42,143 nt of DNA, from positions 1-42,143 of the forward strand of contig QQRW01000007.1 of the NCBI GenBank assembly GCA_003602605.1. The letters are read 5' to 3'. A program made the position numbers and the translations under genes. Under the pieces are notes generated by a model that was given only the letters and a program-made list of their open reading frames with translations, had not been told where the DNA came from and did no database searches. This document shows, in pieces, positions 33,613 through 41,303 of this stretch. This stretch comes from Candidatus Poseidoniales archaeon (lineage in GTDB: Archaea > Thermoplasmatota > Poseidoniia > Poseidoniales > Poseidoniaceae). How positions within the stretch are numbered: the first letter of the stretch is position 1; each line of letters starts with the position of its first letter.

Positions 33613-34188
33613 ATGGATGAAGCGACACTTGTGTTGTATGTTATTCTCTACGTGCTTCTGCCTTTGTGGGGGCTTGCCAGCATGCTTGACTGGTGGTGCC
33701 ATAAAAAAACATCAATCGAAACAACATCCGGCCTCCACGAAGCAAATATTCACTGCTTAATGGGATTCCAAATTGCGATTCCATTGGTGCTTTCACTGGT
33801 CTTTGAAGTAAATGTTCTCGTTTTACTGCTGTGTCTTACCGCACTCATTGCTCACGAATTTATTGCCCACTACGATGTACACTACACAACCGACAAGCGA
33901 GAAATCAGCATCTGGGAGGTTCATGCACACAACTATTTGGCTACATTACCCTTCTTTTTATTCCTCATGATTATTGTTCGAAAATGGGAGGTTTTCATCG
34001 ATCTTATCACGCTTGAATGGTCCGGGGGATTCAGTCTTGAATGGCGAAAGGAGCCGCTCGGCGCTACGGGCAACTATGCTGCGATATACATCTTCACAAT
34101 GTCCATTCTTGTTGTATTGCCGTATTTCCAGGAATGGTGGCGTTGTTGGTCGTATCAACGTTCACAAAACAAAGGGGTTAGAGAATGA
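33613..34188 (+). CDS. Histidine-rich integral membrane protein
   Basis: About 191 residues with roughly four membrane helices (YVILYVLLPLWGLASMLDWW, CLMGFQIAIPLVLSLVFEVNVLVLLLCLTALIAHEF, LATLPFFLFLMIIV, YAAIYIFTMSILVVLPYF). Cytoplasmic or interfacial stretches carry many histidines and acids: DWWCHKKTSIETTSGLHEANIH and HEFIAHYDVHYTTDKREISIWEVHAHNYL. Similar bacterial proteins are sometimes misnamed diguanylate cyclases, but no GGDEF domain is present. The histidine spacing (Hx4Hx3H) recalls membrane di-iron oxygenases, though the match is loose. I prefer the ATG at 33613, six bases after GAGGGG, to the GTG at 33529 that overlaps the polymerase stop. Its stop overlaps the ketosynthase start (ATGA). 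Confidence 0.68.
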   Translation: MDEATLVLYVILYVLLPLWGLASMLDWWCHKKTSIETTSGLHEANIHCLMGFQIAIPLVLSLVFEVNVLVLLLCLTALIAHEFIAHYDVHYTTDKREISIWEVHAHNYLATLPFFLFLMIIVRKWEVFIDLITLEWSGGFSLEWRKEPLGATGNYAAIYIFTMSILVVLPYFQEWWRCWSYQRSQNKGVRE

Positions 34189-35321
34189 GCGTTTACATTA
34201 CCAGCACTGGGAGATTTTTGCCTGGACCTGCCATACATGTTGAAGACGTCGAGAAAGTACTTGGTGCCGTTCACGGAAAACCTTCATCGTTACGCGTTCA
34301 AATCCAAAAAGCCAACAAGATTCAGACCCGCCATTACGCAATTGATGAAAATCAGCAAACGACGCACAGCAACACAGAAATGGCGACAAGGGCTGCTGAG
34401 GAATGCCTTGACAGAGCGTTCGTGGGAAGAGAAAAAGTCGGCATGCTTGCTGTCGCTTCAACGCAGGGCGACTTGCCTGCGCCAGGTATGGCGAGCATGG
34501 TTCAAGCCGAACTCGATTTACCCGAGATTGAGATTTTGACAACACATGGAATCTGCTCCTCTTCCATTATGGCCCTCAAGGCAGCTTGGAACAGTATGCG
34601 ACTCGAAGAGCACGATGCCGCCTTAGTATTATCAAGCGAACTGGCCAGTCGGTTGCTCAAAAAACAACGCTATGAAGCAGCCACGACATCGACATTTGCC
34701 GCGAAACGCATTGACTTCAGTACTGAATTCCTGCGCTGGATGCTGTCTGATGGAGCAGGTGCTTTACTGCTGCAAAACAAGCCAGCACCAAAGGGCCTTA
34801 GCTTGAGAATTGATTGGATTCGAGGTTTTTCTCACGCACATGCATTGCCAACCTGCATGAGTGTTGGCTCAGCCGGTAGGCCAGAAGACGCCCGTACTTG
34901 GCAGGATTATGACACCTATGCAGAAGCCGAGCAAGATGGGGCACTCCTCCTACGCCAAGATGTGCGATTGCTCGATAACCTAATGCGAATGGGGGTTGAT
35001 GGATACTTGCGACTTGTCGAAGAAGGAGTGAGTAAACCGAGTGATGTTGACCACTTCCTTTGTCATTATTCCAGCCACCACTTTCGAAATAAAATTCTTG
35101 AAATGTTGAACAAAGCTGGAGTCGGAATCCCTGAAGAAAAATGGTGGACAAATCTCTACACCCGGGGGAATACCGGCTGTGCTTCACTGTTCATCATGTT
35201 GGATGAGTTTTTACGAACCGAAGAATTATCGGTTAAAGAGGGGGACAGAGTGCTTTGCTTTGTCCCTGAGAGTGGGCGGTTTAATACAACATACGTGCAT
35301 TTAACAGTGGTGAGCCAATGA
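34185..35321 (+). CDS. Beta-ketoacyl synthase III-like condensing enzyme
   Basis: A 378-residue thiolase-fold protein of the KAS III (FabH-like) group. The nucleophile motif is THGICSSSIMALKAAW; the histidine is in FLCHYSSHHFRNKIL and the asparagine in TRGNTGCASLFIMLDEFL, so the Cys-His-Asn triad is intact. The N-terminal YITSTGRFLPGPAIHVEDVEKVLG is the usual first strand and loop. It lacks HMG-CoA synthase features, so it is not the mevalonate-pathway enzyme. KAS III enzymes condense an acyl-CoA or ACP with a malonyl or second acyl unit; the substrate here is unknown. Start and stop overlap the neighbours by four bases (ATGA), showing strict coupling. Confidence 0.88.
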   Translation: MSVYITSTGRFLPGPAIHVEDVEKVLGAVHGKPSSLRVQIQKANKIQTRHYAIDENQQTTHSNTEMATRAAEECLDRAFVGREKVGMLAVASTQGDLPAPGMASMVQAELDLPEIEILTTHGICSSSIMALKAAWNSMRLEEHDAALVLSSELASRLLKKQRYEAATTSTFAAKRIDFSTEFLRWMLSDGAGALLLQNKPAPKGLSLRIDWIRGFSHAHALPTCMSVGSAGRPEDARTWQDYDTYAEAEQDGALLLRQDVRLLDNLMRMGVDGYLRLVEEGVSKPSDVDHFLCHYSSHHFRNKILEMLNKAGVGIPEEKWWTNLYTRGNTGCASLFIMLDEFLRTEELSVKEGDRVLCFVPESGRFNTTYVHLTVVSQ

Positions 35322-36067
35322 AAAACGGAGAAATTGCAATTGAGGGTGGTTCAAACACTTCTGCTGAAGAAGGCGTTCCCGAAGGTATTGTCTTGAACGA
35401 ACATGCCCAAGTGTGCCTCCAACAGTTACTCCGGGTTTGGCTCGGATTCGAACGAGACCTGTCCAAGGTCCCGCTTCTTCGTCGAATTGACCTTGGCACC
35501 TACACCGCTGAAGATCATCAGGTATTCCTGCGTAATATTCGTCAGCAAGTCATCGAAGGTTCCCGCTGGATCACGAGAACTGCAAGCAGTTTTGATCGAG
35601 ATCATGCAGAAATACGGTCGACCATCATCAGCCACGCTGTTGACGAGCATCGGGATTACGAAATGCTTGAGAAAGACTACGTCGCATCCGGAGGAGAACT
35701 CAACGATATTCTCTCGATGGAGAGGAACATCGGTTCCGAAGCTTTGCATGGATTCCTTATGCACCAATCCTCCCAGCCAAATCCAATCGATTTGCTCGGG
35801 GCGATGTGGATTATTGAAGGGTTGGGTGAGAAAATGGCAACTTCTTGGTCAGAACGCATTCAAGAATTAACCGGACTTGGCGAAGATTCAACGCGCTTTA
35901 TGGCCTACCACGGACACAACGACAGTGAACACATGGAACGCTTTTACGCAACTCTTGACAGTGTTTGTGTGAATGATGTTGCCGTTAACCGCATTGTGAA
36001 GACGGCGAAAGTTGTCGCACGTCTCTATCGATTACAACTGGAGGAAATGGAACATGATCTCAAGTGA
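35318..36067 (+). CDS. Haem-oxygenase-like (probable di-iron) oxidoreductase
   Basis: A 249-residue all-helical protein similar to the 'iron-containing redox enzyme' / PqqC-TENA fold group. Candidate metal ligands are on separate helices: SHAVDEHRDYEMLEKDYVASGG, GAMWIIEGLGEKMATSW and MAYHGHNDSEHMERFY (D-x2-H). This recalls the haem-oxygenase-like di-iron oxygenases, which include a fatty-acid decarboxylase making terminal alkenes. The product is unknown. GGTGAG precedes the ATG, which overlaps the ketosynthase stop. Placed directly after a condensing enzyme, oxidation of a ketosynthase product is the simplest guess. Confidence 0.72.
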   Translation: MKNGEIAIEGGSNTSAEEGVPEGIVLNEHAQVCLQQLLRVWLGFERDLSKVPLLRRIDLGTYTAEDHQVFLRNIRQQVIEGSRWITRTASSFDRDHAEIRSTIISHAVDEHRDYEMLEKDYVASGGELNDILSMERNIGSEALHGFLMHQSSQPNPIDLLGAMWIIEGLGEKMATSWSERIQELTGLGEDSTRFMAYHGHNDSEHMERFYATLDSVCVNDVAVNRIVKTAKVVARLYRLQLEEMEHDLK

Positions 36068-36974
36068 AGCAACCCTTTCTCGTAAAGAAAGAAAAGCGCA
36101 ACGCAGGCTTGAGAAAGCGCTGAAAAAGAATCATGGTCGCATGCCTGCATCCCTCAGCGATGCATTGAGTGGTGATGACAGTTTACCGCTCGATTCTGCA
36201 GCCAAAGAATTCTGGCTCAAAGATTTACAGAATCCGCTGCGAGTCGTTGTACTCCCAACTCTAAAAATCCTGTTGAGTGCTACGCTGCACATCACTTACT
36301 ACCTCAAACGACTTTCTCCAATACAGTGGAGAGCACACCGTTTCTTACAGTGGCAGATTTGCTTTTTCATGAAATATTTTGTCCGCCCAGAAGCAAACAT
36401 TTTGATTCTTCGACACTTTCAGACGGAAAGCAATCTGCTGAACTTTGTCATCGATAACTCGGGAAAGGAAGGCGTCGACTCTGTGGACATCTATCCGAAA
36501 GAAATTCAGGATCTCATGGTTCAGACATTTGTCCATCACGACCAGGGCATCCTCATGACCATGCGCGATCTTGGGAAAATGGACGGAGAACATTGGCCTG
36601 TTGCCGAAAAGGACTTGTCATGGAAAAACTGGAAACCAATTCGAGTCGATTATTCTCCAGCAAAGAAAAAGTGGACGCAATTTTTGGACTTTGAAACAGC
36701 ACACGAGCTTTTCAAAACAACGTTCTGTTTTTGGCTCACAGCGAAGGAATACGAAGCTGCAATCAACTCGTTCCAGTTTGACCATTCTGTCGGTTTGAGG
36801 ATAGATGAAATTATTGGTGCTGCAAACTTCGCTGACCTCGCATACAACCGATTCCCAATGATTTTAGTCGGCCCGACCGGTCTTTCGTATCGGTTCTTAA
36901 TGCACGGATTCTTCGTTGAACACGCACATGCGCACCTTGAACGAATGCGTGCTGGAATGGGCCTTGAAAATTAA
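36054..36974 (+). CDS. Unrecognised His-containing protein, last gene of the ketosynthase cassette
   Basis: About 306 residues; I recognise no named family. A basic N-terminus (SRKERKAQRRLEKALKKNHGR) is followed by a hydrophobic patch (PLRVVVLPTLKILLSATLHITYYLKRL) that may be a membrane-associated helix. Conserved-looking motifs are LILRHFQTESNLLNFV, VHHDQGILMTMRDLGK and a C-terminal HGFFVEHAHAHLERMR with three closely spaced histidines, which could bind a metal. The ATG at 36054 has GGAGG nine bases upstream and overlaps the end of the previous gene by 14 bases; the track start at 36012 lies deep inside it. The overlap and order imply it acts with the two enzymes before it. Confidence 0.7.
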   Translation: MISSEATLSRKERKAQRRLEKALKKNHGRMPASLSDALSGDDSLPLDSAAKEFWLKDLQNPLRVVVLPTLKILLSATLHITYYLKRLSPIQWRAHRFLQWQICFFMKYFVRPEANILILRHFQTESNLLNFVIDNSGKEGVDSVDIYPKEIQDLMVQTFVHHDQGILMTMRDLGKMDGEHWPVAEKDLSWKNWKPIRVDYSPAKKKWTQFLDFETAHELFKTTFCFWLTAKEYEAAINSFQFDHSVGLRIDEIIGAANFADLAYNRFPMILVGPTGLSYRFLMHGFFVEHAHAHLERMRAGMGLEN

Positions 36975-36991
36975 TCAGGCCGGGTTGCAAG

Positions 36992-37117
36992 TCACTTACG
37001 GTGATGGATGGAAACTGTGCCACAGACCTTGCACCAGACTTTGGTTCCGTCTTTACGAGGTGTTGCTCCAGCAACATCAATTTTTACGCCGCAAACGCAG
37101 GTAACGGTGTTCTCCAT
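36992..37117 (-). CDS. 41-residue zinc-ribbon protein
   Basis: This gene is below the size limit of the ORF track. It encodes MENTVTCVCGVKIDVAGATP and continues with WCKVCGTVSIHHRK. Two cysteine pairs, CVC(G) and CKVC(G), are 20 residues apart and form a minimal zinc ribbon; histidines near the end could also take part. It begins 38 bases after the trm5-like stop on the same strand, so it is probably its last operon member. GGTGA lies three bases before the ATG at the foot of a small hairpin. It is convergent with the His-containing protein gene. Function unknown; small zinc ribbons of this type often bind nucleic acid. Confidence 0.65.
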   Translation of the reverse strand: MENTVTCVCGVKIDVAGATPRKDGTKVWCKVCGTVSIHHRK

Positions 37118-37123
37118 GATTCA

Positions 37124-37138
37124 CCGGACAAGGTCCGG
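37124..37138 (-). promoter_or_regulatory. Perfect hairpin CCGGAC-AAG-GTCCGG before the zinc-ribbon gene
   Basis: Six-base perfect arms with a three-base loop (CTT on the transcript strand), in the short gap between the trm5-like gene and the zinc-ribbon gene. No T-tract follows, so it is a poor terminator. The 3' arm touches the GGTGA ribosome site and could limit translation, or it could set a processing site. Confidence 0.45.
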
Positions 37139-37155
37139 CTTGATGAACTCAACGC

Positions 37156-38274
37156 TTAGGCAGGCAGGTTCAACCATAGTTCAAAACACATGAAACTCTT
37201 CGTCGTCGAGAATCCTTTGACTTCGTTAAAGGTGAATTTTTCAATGGCACCATCGAGTGATGAAATCGCGTGCCGTATCTCAATTTCTTTCTCCGTTATC
37301 GTCGACCTTTCAACAATTGCCCAGCCACGAAGAACTGTTGTTTGATTGGTCCTCAGTAGCGGCAGTAAGGCCGGTATATGCTCAATGCTGTGATGAGGGA
37401 GGTTAACCAGTAACAGGTCTACTGTTCCAATGTTCTTCGTTTCTGATGACCATGATTTGGCATCACGGCATGCCACCTCCATCGGTTGAAGAAGGGAGGA
37501 AGGGTTGCCTTTGGAATCTTTGCGACGACGTACGAGGTGTTCAAGATTCAATTCAAGCAGAGTGTAAGCGGCAGGATTCAAATCTCCTACCAAGCAACCT
37601 GAAACGAGGCCGGTCTCGCTAAGCAATGCACCCATGCTCGGCCCGACTCCCGCATACGGGTCACAGATGACTAACGGTCGCCCCAACAGGGTACGGAGCT
37701 GCTTCGCAGTGGCAAGAGTTTCGACTCTCTCATTCGACAACCGTGATGAGAAATAAACTGCAGAAGGGTCGACCCAAAGCAAATATCCGTTCTCTTTGAT
37801 GCGTGTTCTTGTAGTTACAGTTCCATCTCGGCTTGCTAGAGGTTTGAGTTCTCGCACTCTGAATTCGCCTTTGACGCCCAAATCAGCGCAAACAAGACGA
37901 ATGTTTGGGAGTTGGGTTAGCATAGCATCCGCAATCATCTCACCGTATTCTTGGACTTCATCTTCAATCTTGACAATCAAAATATCGCCTTGAATCTCAT
38001 ATGAACGGGGAAGTTCCTCGCTGAATTTAGCGGCGAGTTCCGTATCAAAATGGTCGAGCCAATGACTTGAGGGTTTGGGCTGAACCGCTATTTCCAGATG
38101 TGGATTGCCGCTCCAGACCGGATCGGATTCGTTCGGAGCTGTATCTGCAAGCGGGATGGCGTTTCGTCCATCTTCCAAACGAGTGACTCCGGCTTGGTTG
38201 CTGTTCCAACGGTTGCCCCTGCACAATTCCAGCCAGTGTTGGGTTTGCGCGCTCGGCACACTCAAATGACGCAT
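37156..38274 (-). CDS. trm5: Trm5/TYW2-family tRNA (G37) methyltransferase
   Basis: A 372-residue protein that probably transfers a methyl group from SAM to guanine-37 of tRNA, or makes a wyosine precursor. It has a D1-like N-terminus (MRHLSVPSAQTQHWLELCRGN), a linker domain with LPRSYEIQGDILIVKIEDEVQEYGEMIADAML, and ADLGVKGEFRVRELKPLA...TRTRIKENGYLLWVDPSAVYFSSRLSNER, which is the Trm5 signature. The SAM motif is VICDPYAGVGPSMGALL and the active-site motif LLLVNLPHHSIEHIPALL. The track start at a GTG (38352) would overlap dph5; the ATG at 38274 gives the normal family start. Whether it is Trm5a, b, c or TYW2 cannot be settled here. Confidence 0.85.
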   Translation of the reverse strand: MRHLSVPSAQTQHWLELCRGNRWNSNQAGVTRLEDGRNAIPLADTAPNESDPVWSGNPHLEIAVQPKPSSHWLDHFDTELAAKFSEELPRSYEIQGDILIVKIEDEVQEYGEMIADAMLTQLPNIRLVCADLGVKGEFRVRELKPLASRDGTVTTRTRIKENGYLLWVDPSAVYFSSRLSNERVETLATAKQLRTLLGRPLVICDPYAGVGPSMGALLSETGLVSGCLVGDLNPAAYTLLELNLEHLVRRRKDSKGNPSSLLQPMEVACRDAKSWSSETKNIGTVDLLLVNLPHHSIEHIPALLPLLRTNQTTVLRGWAIVERSTITEKEIEIRHAISSLDGAIEKFTFNEVKGFSTTKSFMCFELWLNLPA

Positions 38275-38311
38275 GGCACTCGCTCTATCCAAGCGAGCCC
38301 GAGGTTTGAGT

Positions 38312-39196
38312 ATGGCGGAGGATACTGTTGTTTTACCAAATCTTCCCGACACAGGGCTATTGCTGATTGGGATGGGGCCCGGTACCGTAACTGGAATGAC
38401 GCTTGAAGCAATTCAAGCAGCCAAAAAAGCGACGCACCGCAGATACGAGGCATATACTGCGCTGTGGCCCGAATCAGAGCTTGATTTACTGGAACAACAA
38501 ATCGGTAACATTCAGAGAGTCATGCGCCCTGAAGTTGAGCAACCTGATGAATTATTTGCTCTAGCAAAGAACTCACTTGTTGCTTTACTGGTCGTCGGCG
38601 ACCCGCTTCAAGCGACAACACACGTCGACTTACAACTCCAAGCCATGGAGCACGAAATTGAATGTCGAGTATTCCACGGCGTATCGATTACGACAATTGT
38701 CACCGGTGCTGTCGGCCTTTCCAATTACCGATTTGGACGACAAACGACGCTAACATACCCCTACGGTGGATGGATTGCCACTTCTCCTCTCGAAGTAGTC
38801 GCAGTTAATCGATTCCGTGGCCTCCACACGCTTGTTTTGTTGGACCTTGACCCAACCGGCCAAGGTACTGGTGACCAACGTCCAATGAGACCTGTTGACG
38901 CGAAGAAATCAATGGAGCTCATGTGGGATAAATTAAGCGAACAACAACTCGAGTCTTCCGAAATACAGGACAAGGATATGATGAATGCTGCATTCAAATC
39001 TCTATTGGATGGGGAGATGGAAGAGTTCCCTGTAGTCTTGTGTGCTGATATGGGGACAGAAGACCAAGAAATCATATTCACGACAGTAGGGGGCTTGGAG
39101 CATCTCAATGGTGGGCGGTTGAATTGCCTCCTTGTTCCTGCACGGACGAGTGAAGTTGAAGAGAAAGCCCTTCTTCGTTGGAAACAGGATAAGTGA
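38312..39196 (+). CDS. dphB: Diphthine synthase
   Basis: A 294-residue SAM-dependent methyltransferase of the tetrapyrrole-methylase fold, which methylates the modified histidine of elongation factor 2 on the way to diphthamide. Conserved segments are LLIGMGPGTVTGMTLEAIQAAKKA, LVALLVVGDPLQATTHVDLQLQA, FHGVSITTIVTGAVGLSNYRFGRQTTLTYPYG and LHTLVLLDLD. The ATG at 38312 has GAGG seven bases upstream; the ORF-track start at 38273 would overlap trm5 and adds an unlikely leader. It is divergent from trm5, and the symporter gene starts four bases after its stop. Confidence 0.94.
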   Translation: MAEDTVVLPNLPDTGLLLIGMGPGTVTGMTLEAIQAAKKATHRRYEAYTALWPESELDLLEQQIGNIQRVMRPEVEQPDELFALAKNSLVALLVVGDPLQATTHVDLQLQAMEHEIECRVFHGVSITTIVTGAVGLSNYRFGRQTTLTYPYGGWIATSPLEVVAVNRFRGLHTLVLLDLDPTGQGTGDQRPMRPVDAKKSMELMWDKLSEQQLESSEIQDKDMMNAAFKSLLDGEMEEFPVVLCADMGTEDQEIIFTTVGGLEHLNGGRLNCLLVPARTSEVEEKALLRWKQDK

Positions 39197-39200
39197 TACT

Positions 39201-41303
39201 ATGGCAAGTGGCGTACTACTATTGGCTTCATTTTTATTTTTCATGCTGTTCTTTGCCGGCGTGGGCCTTGCCTCCATGCGAGTGAAGGAAGACACTACCG
39301 ACGATTATCTCGTTGCAGGAAGAGGGATGCATCCCGCTTTAGCCGCTCTTTCTGCGGTCAGTACCTGGAATTCCGGATACATGTTCATTGGATTTATCGG
39401 GTTTATTTTCCTCAACGGCTATTCGGCTGTGTGGATTGCGCTCGTCTCAACAATCGGACAACTTGTTGCATGGATTTGGCTTTACAAGTACATTCAGAAA
39501 CAAGGTGAAGAACGCGGTATACGTTCACTCTCCTCACTGGTATCCAATACGACAGGTTCTCCCGAAGCAAAGGTTGCTGCTGTCCTTTCGGTTGTATTCC
39601 TTTCAATCTATGCTGCCGCACAACTCACTGCAGGCGGTGTTGCACTCGAAGTCATGCTCGATTGGGCGCCAACGGTCGGTATTCTCATCGGTTTTGTCCT
39701 AGTAGTCGCTTACTGCTACGCTGGCGGAATCCGTGCCTCAATATGGACCGACGCTGCTCAATCCTGCGTCATGATTGTCGGCTCAACGATTCTTTGTCTC
39801 GTAGCGATTGGGGAATCTGGTGGTCTTTCAGGCCTTCACAATCAACTGGAAGGGATTGATCCTGCAATGGTGAGCCTCTTCCCTACTGGGCTCAAATTCG
39901 GTGCTACGCTGTGGATTACAGCGTTCTTCCTCGGCGGCCTTGGCGTTGCTGGACAACCTCAAGTGGTTTCACGCGTAATGACTTTGAAAGACGACAATGA
40001 CCGCAAACAAGCAATGATTTGGTTCTTTGTTTGGCAAACGCCATTCATTGCGCTCATGTTCCTTATTGGACTAGCATGTCGTGTTCTGTTGCCCGAACTT
40101 GGAGTCGATGGGGCCGAAACAGGATTGCCGAAACTCGCCATGGAACAACTGAATCCCTTCCTCGGCGGTTTGATTCTCGCCTCTATTTTTGCAGCTACGA
40201 TGTCGACCGCCGACAGCCAAGTTCTCGCCTGTACTGCTGCCATAACTGATGATGTAAAGCCCGAATGGAGTCAAGACCATAAAACCACAAAGAAAGTAAC
40301 TCTAGGGGTCGCTGTCTTTGCAACACTGATCTCATTGGTCGGGCAACAGATGCCGGGTTTCGGAGACTCCGTTTTCCAACTTGTCGTTCTTGCCGTTTAC
40401 GGCCTCGGTGGCATTTTCGTACCGCTGCTCTTGGTTCGTATGACGGGTTATGAACCAGATTCTCAACACACCATTGCAATGATGATCGCCGCACTCTCAG
40501 GTGTTATAATTTGGACAATTCTTGGTTACGGCGACGATGTGTTTCCTTCCGTTCCAGCTATGAGTGCTGCATTTGCAACGCACCTCCTACTGTGTGCCTT
40601 CCGAGACAGTTCCGAGAATAACCCATTTGGCCGCTACGCGGTTCCTGCTCCAAAACCGATGGGTATTGGAGCCGTTGTTATCCTCCTCCTCGCAGCGAGC
40701 GTCGAGGCATCCTACCTCGTTCTTGAACCGGAAGCTTCGAAATCGATTTCGACCACTCCTGGCTCGTATGAAGTAACTGCAGAGTTCGAATATATCGAAC
40801 TTGACAATGGAGGGGAATATATCGAAGACGGCGGCTCATACGCTCTCAATTTATCAACGGATTCACTAAGTGACGATTCAAAGAACATCGTTGGCGCCCG
40901 GATGGTAATGACGTATTCGGAAGACGAGACGCGCAGTGGACTTACCTGCGCAATAACAGACGATACTTCCGGTGCGGACACGATAACTGGTGTTCTATCG
41001 CACAGCAGTTACAACGGCTCAGCAACGGGACAAAACCAAGATGCTGGCCCCTCATCGCATGAAACGGAGATCGTATGGTACGACGCATCTCTTATTGGAA
41101 ACGTCACCGGTGTATCAATGGCAGATATCGAGGCAGGGCTCAACGCCGATGGTGCTGGGCTTGGCGGCTACTCGTTCGAAATTTCAGTTGATGTTAGTAC
41201 GGGCGGTGGAAATGGTTGTGACCACGAAGACAACGGGGAAAACGTCGACTATGTCGTCGAACTCATCGCTCTTGAATACACTGTGATTGAGATTAAAGAG
41301 TGA
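39201..41303 (+). CDS. Sodium:solute symporter with extra C-terminal outer domain
   Basis: A 700-residue protein. Residues 1 to about 515 form a sodium:solute symporter (SSS/PutP-like) with about 13 helices. The start ASGVLLLASFLFFMLFFAGVGL...DDYLVAGRGMHPALAALSAVSTWNSGYMFIGFIGF resembles proline and other organic-solute carriers, and ASIFAATMSTADSQVLACTAAITDD is the family's sodium-site helix. After the last helix (IGAVVILLLAASVEASYLV) about 180 residues form a beta-rich, acidic outer domain with two cysteines (LTCAITDD and NGCDHEDNG). Such an extension is unusual for the family. The track start at 39132 lies inside dph5; the ATG at 39201 is the family start. It overlaps the convergent hydrolase gene by 11 bases. 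The substrate is unknown. Confidence 0.88.
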   Translation: MASGVLLLASFLFFMLFFAGVGLASMRVKEDTTDDYLVAGRGMHPALAALSAVSTWNSGYMFIGFIGFIFLNGYSAVWIALVSTIGQLVAWIWLYKYIQKQGEERGIRSLSSLVSNTTGSPEAKVAAVLSVVFLSIYAAAQLTAGGVALEVMLDWAPTVGILIGFVLVVAYCYAGGIRASIWTDAAQSCVMIVGSTILCLVAIGESGGLSGLHNQLEGIDPAMVSLFPTGLKFGATLWITAFFLGGLGVAGQPQVVSRVMTLKDDNDRKQAMIWFFVWQTPFIALMFLIGLACRVLLPELGVDGAETGLPKLAMEQLNPFLGGLILASIFAATMSTADSQVLACTAAITDDVKPEWSQDHKTTKKVTLGVAVFATLISLVGQQMPGFGDSVFQLVVLAVYGLGGIFVPLLLVRMTGYEPDSQHTIAMMIAALSGVIIWTILGYGDDVFPSVPAMSAAFATHLLLCAFRDSSENNPFGRYAVPAPKPMGIGAVVILLLAASVEASYLVLEPEASKSISTTPGSYEVTAEFEYIELDNGGEYIEDGGSYALNLSTDSLSDDSKNIVGARMVMTYSEDETRSGLTCAITDDTSGADTITGVLSHSSYNGSATGQNQDAGPSSHETEIVWYDASLIGNVTGVSMADIEAGLNADGAGLGGYSFEISVDVSTGGGNGCDHEDNGENVDYVVELIALEYTVIEIKE

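Noticed and set aside
34185-35321. Ketosynthase as HMG-CoA synthase of the mevalonate pathway
   Set aside because: The nucleophile motif GICSSS, the CHYSSHHF histidine region and the GNTGCAS asparagine region fit KAS III better than HMG-CoA synthase.
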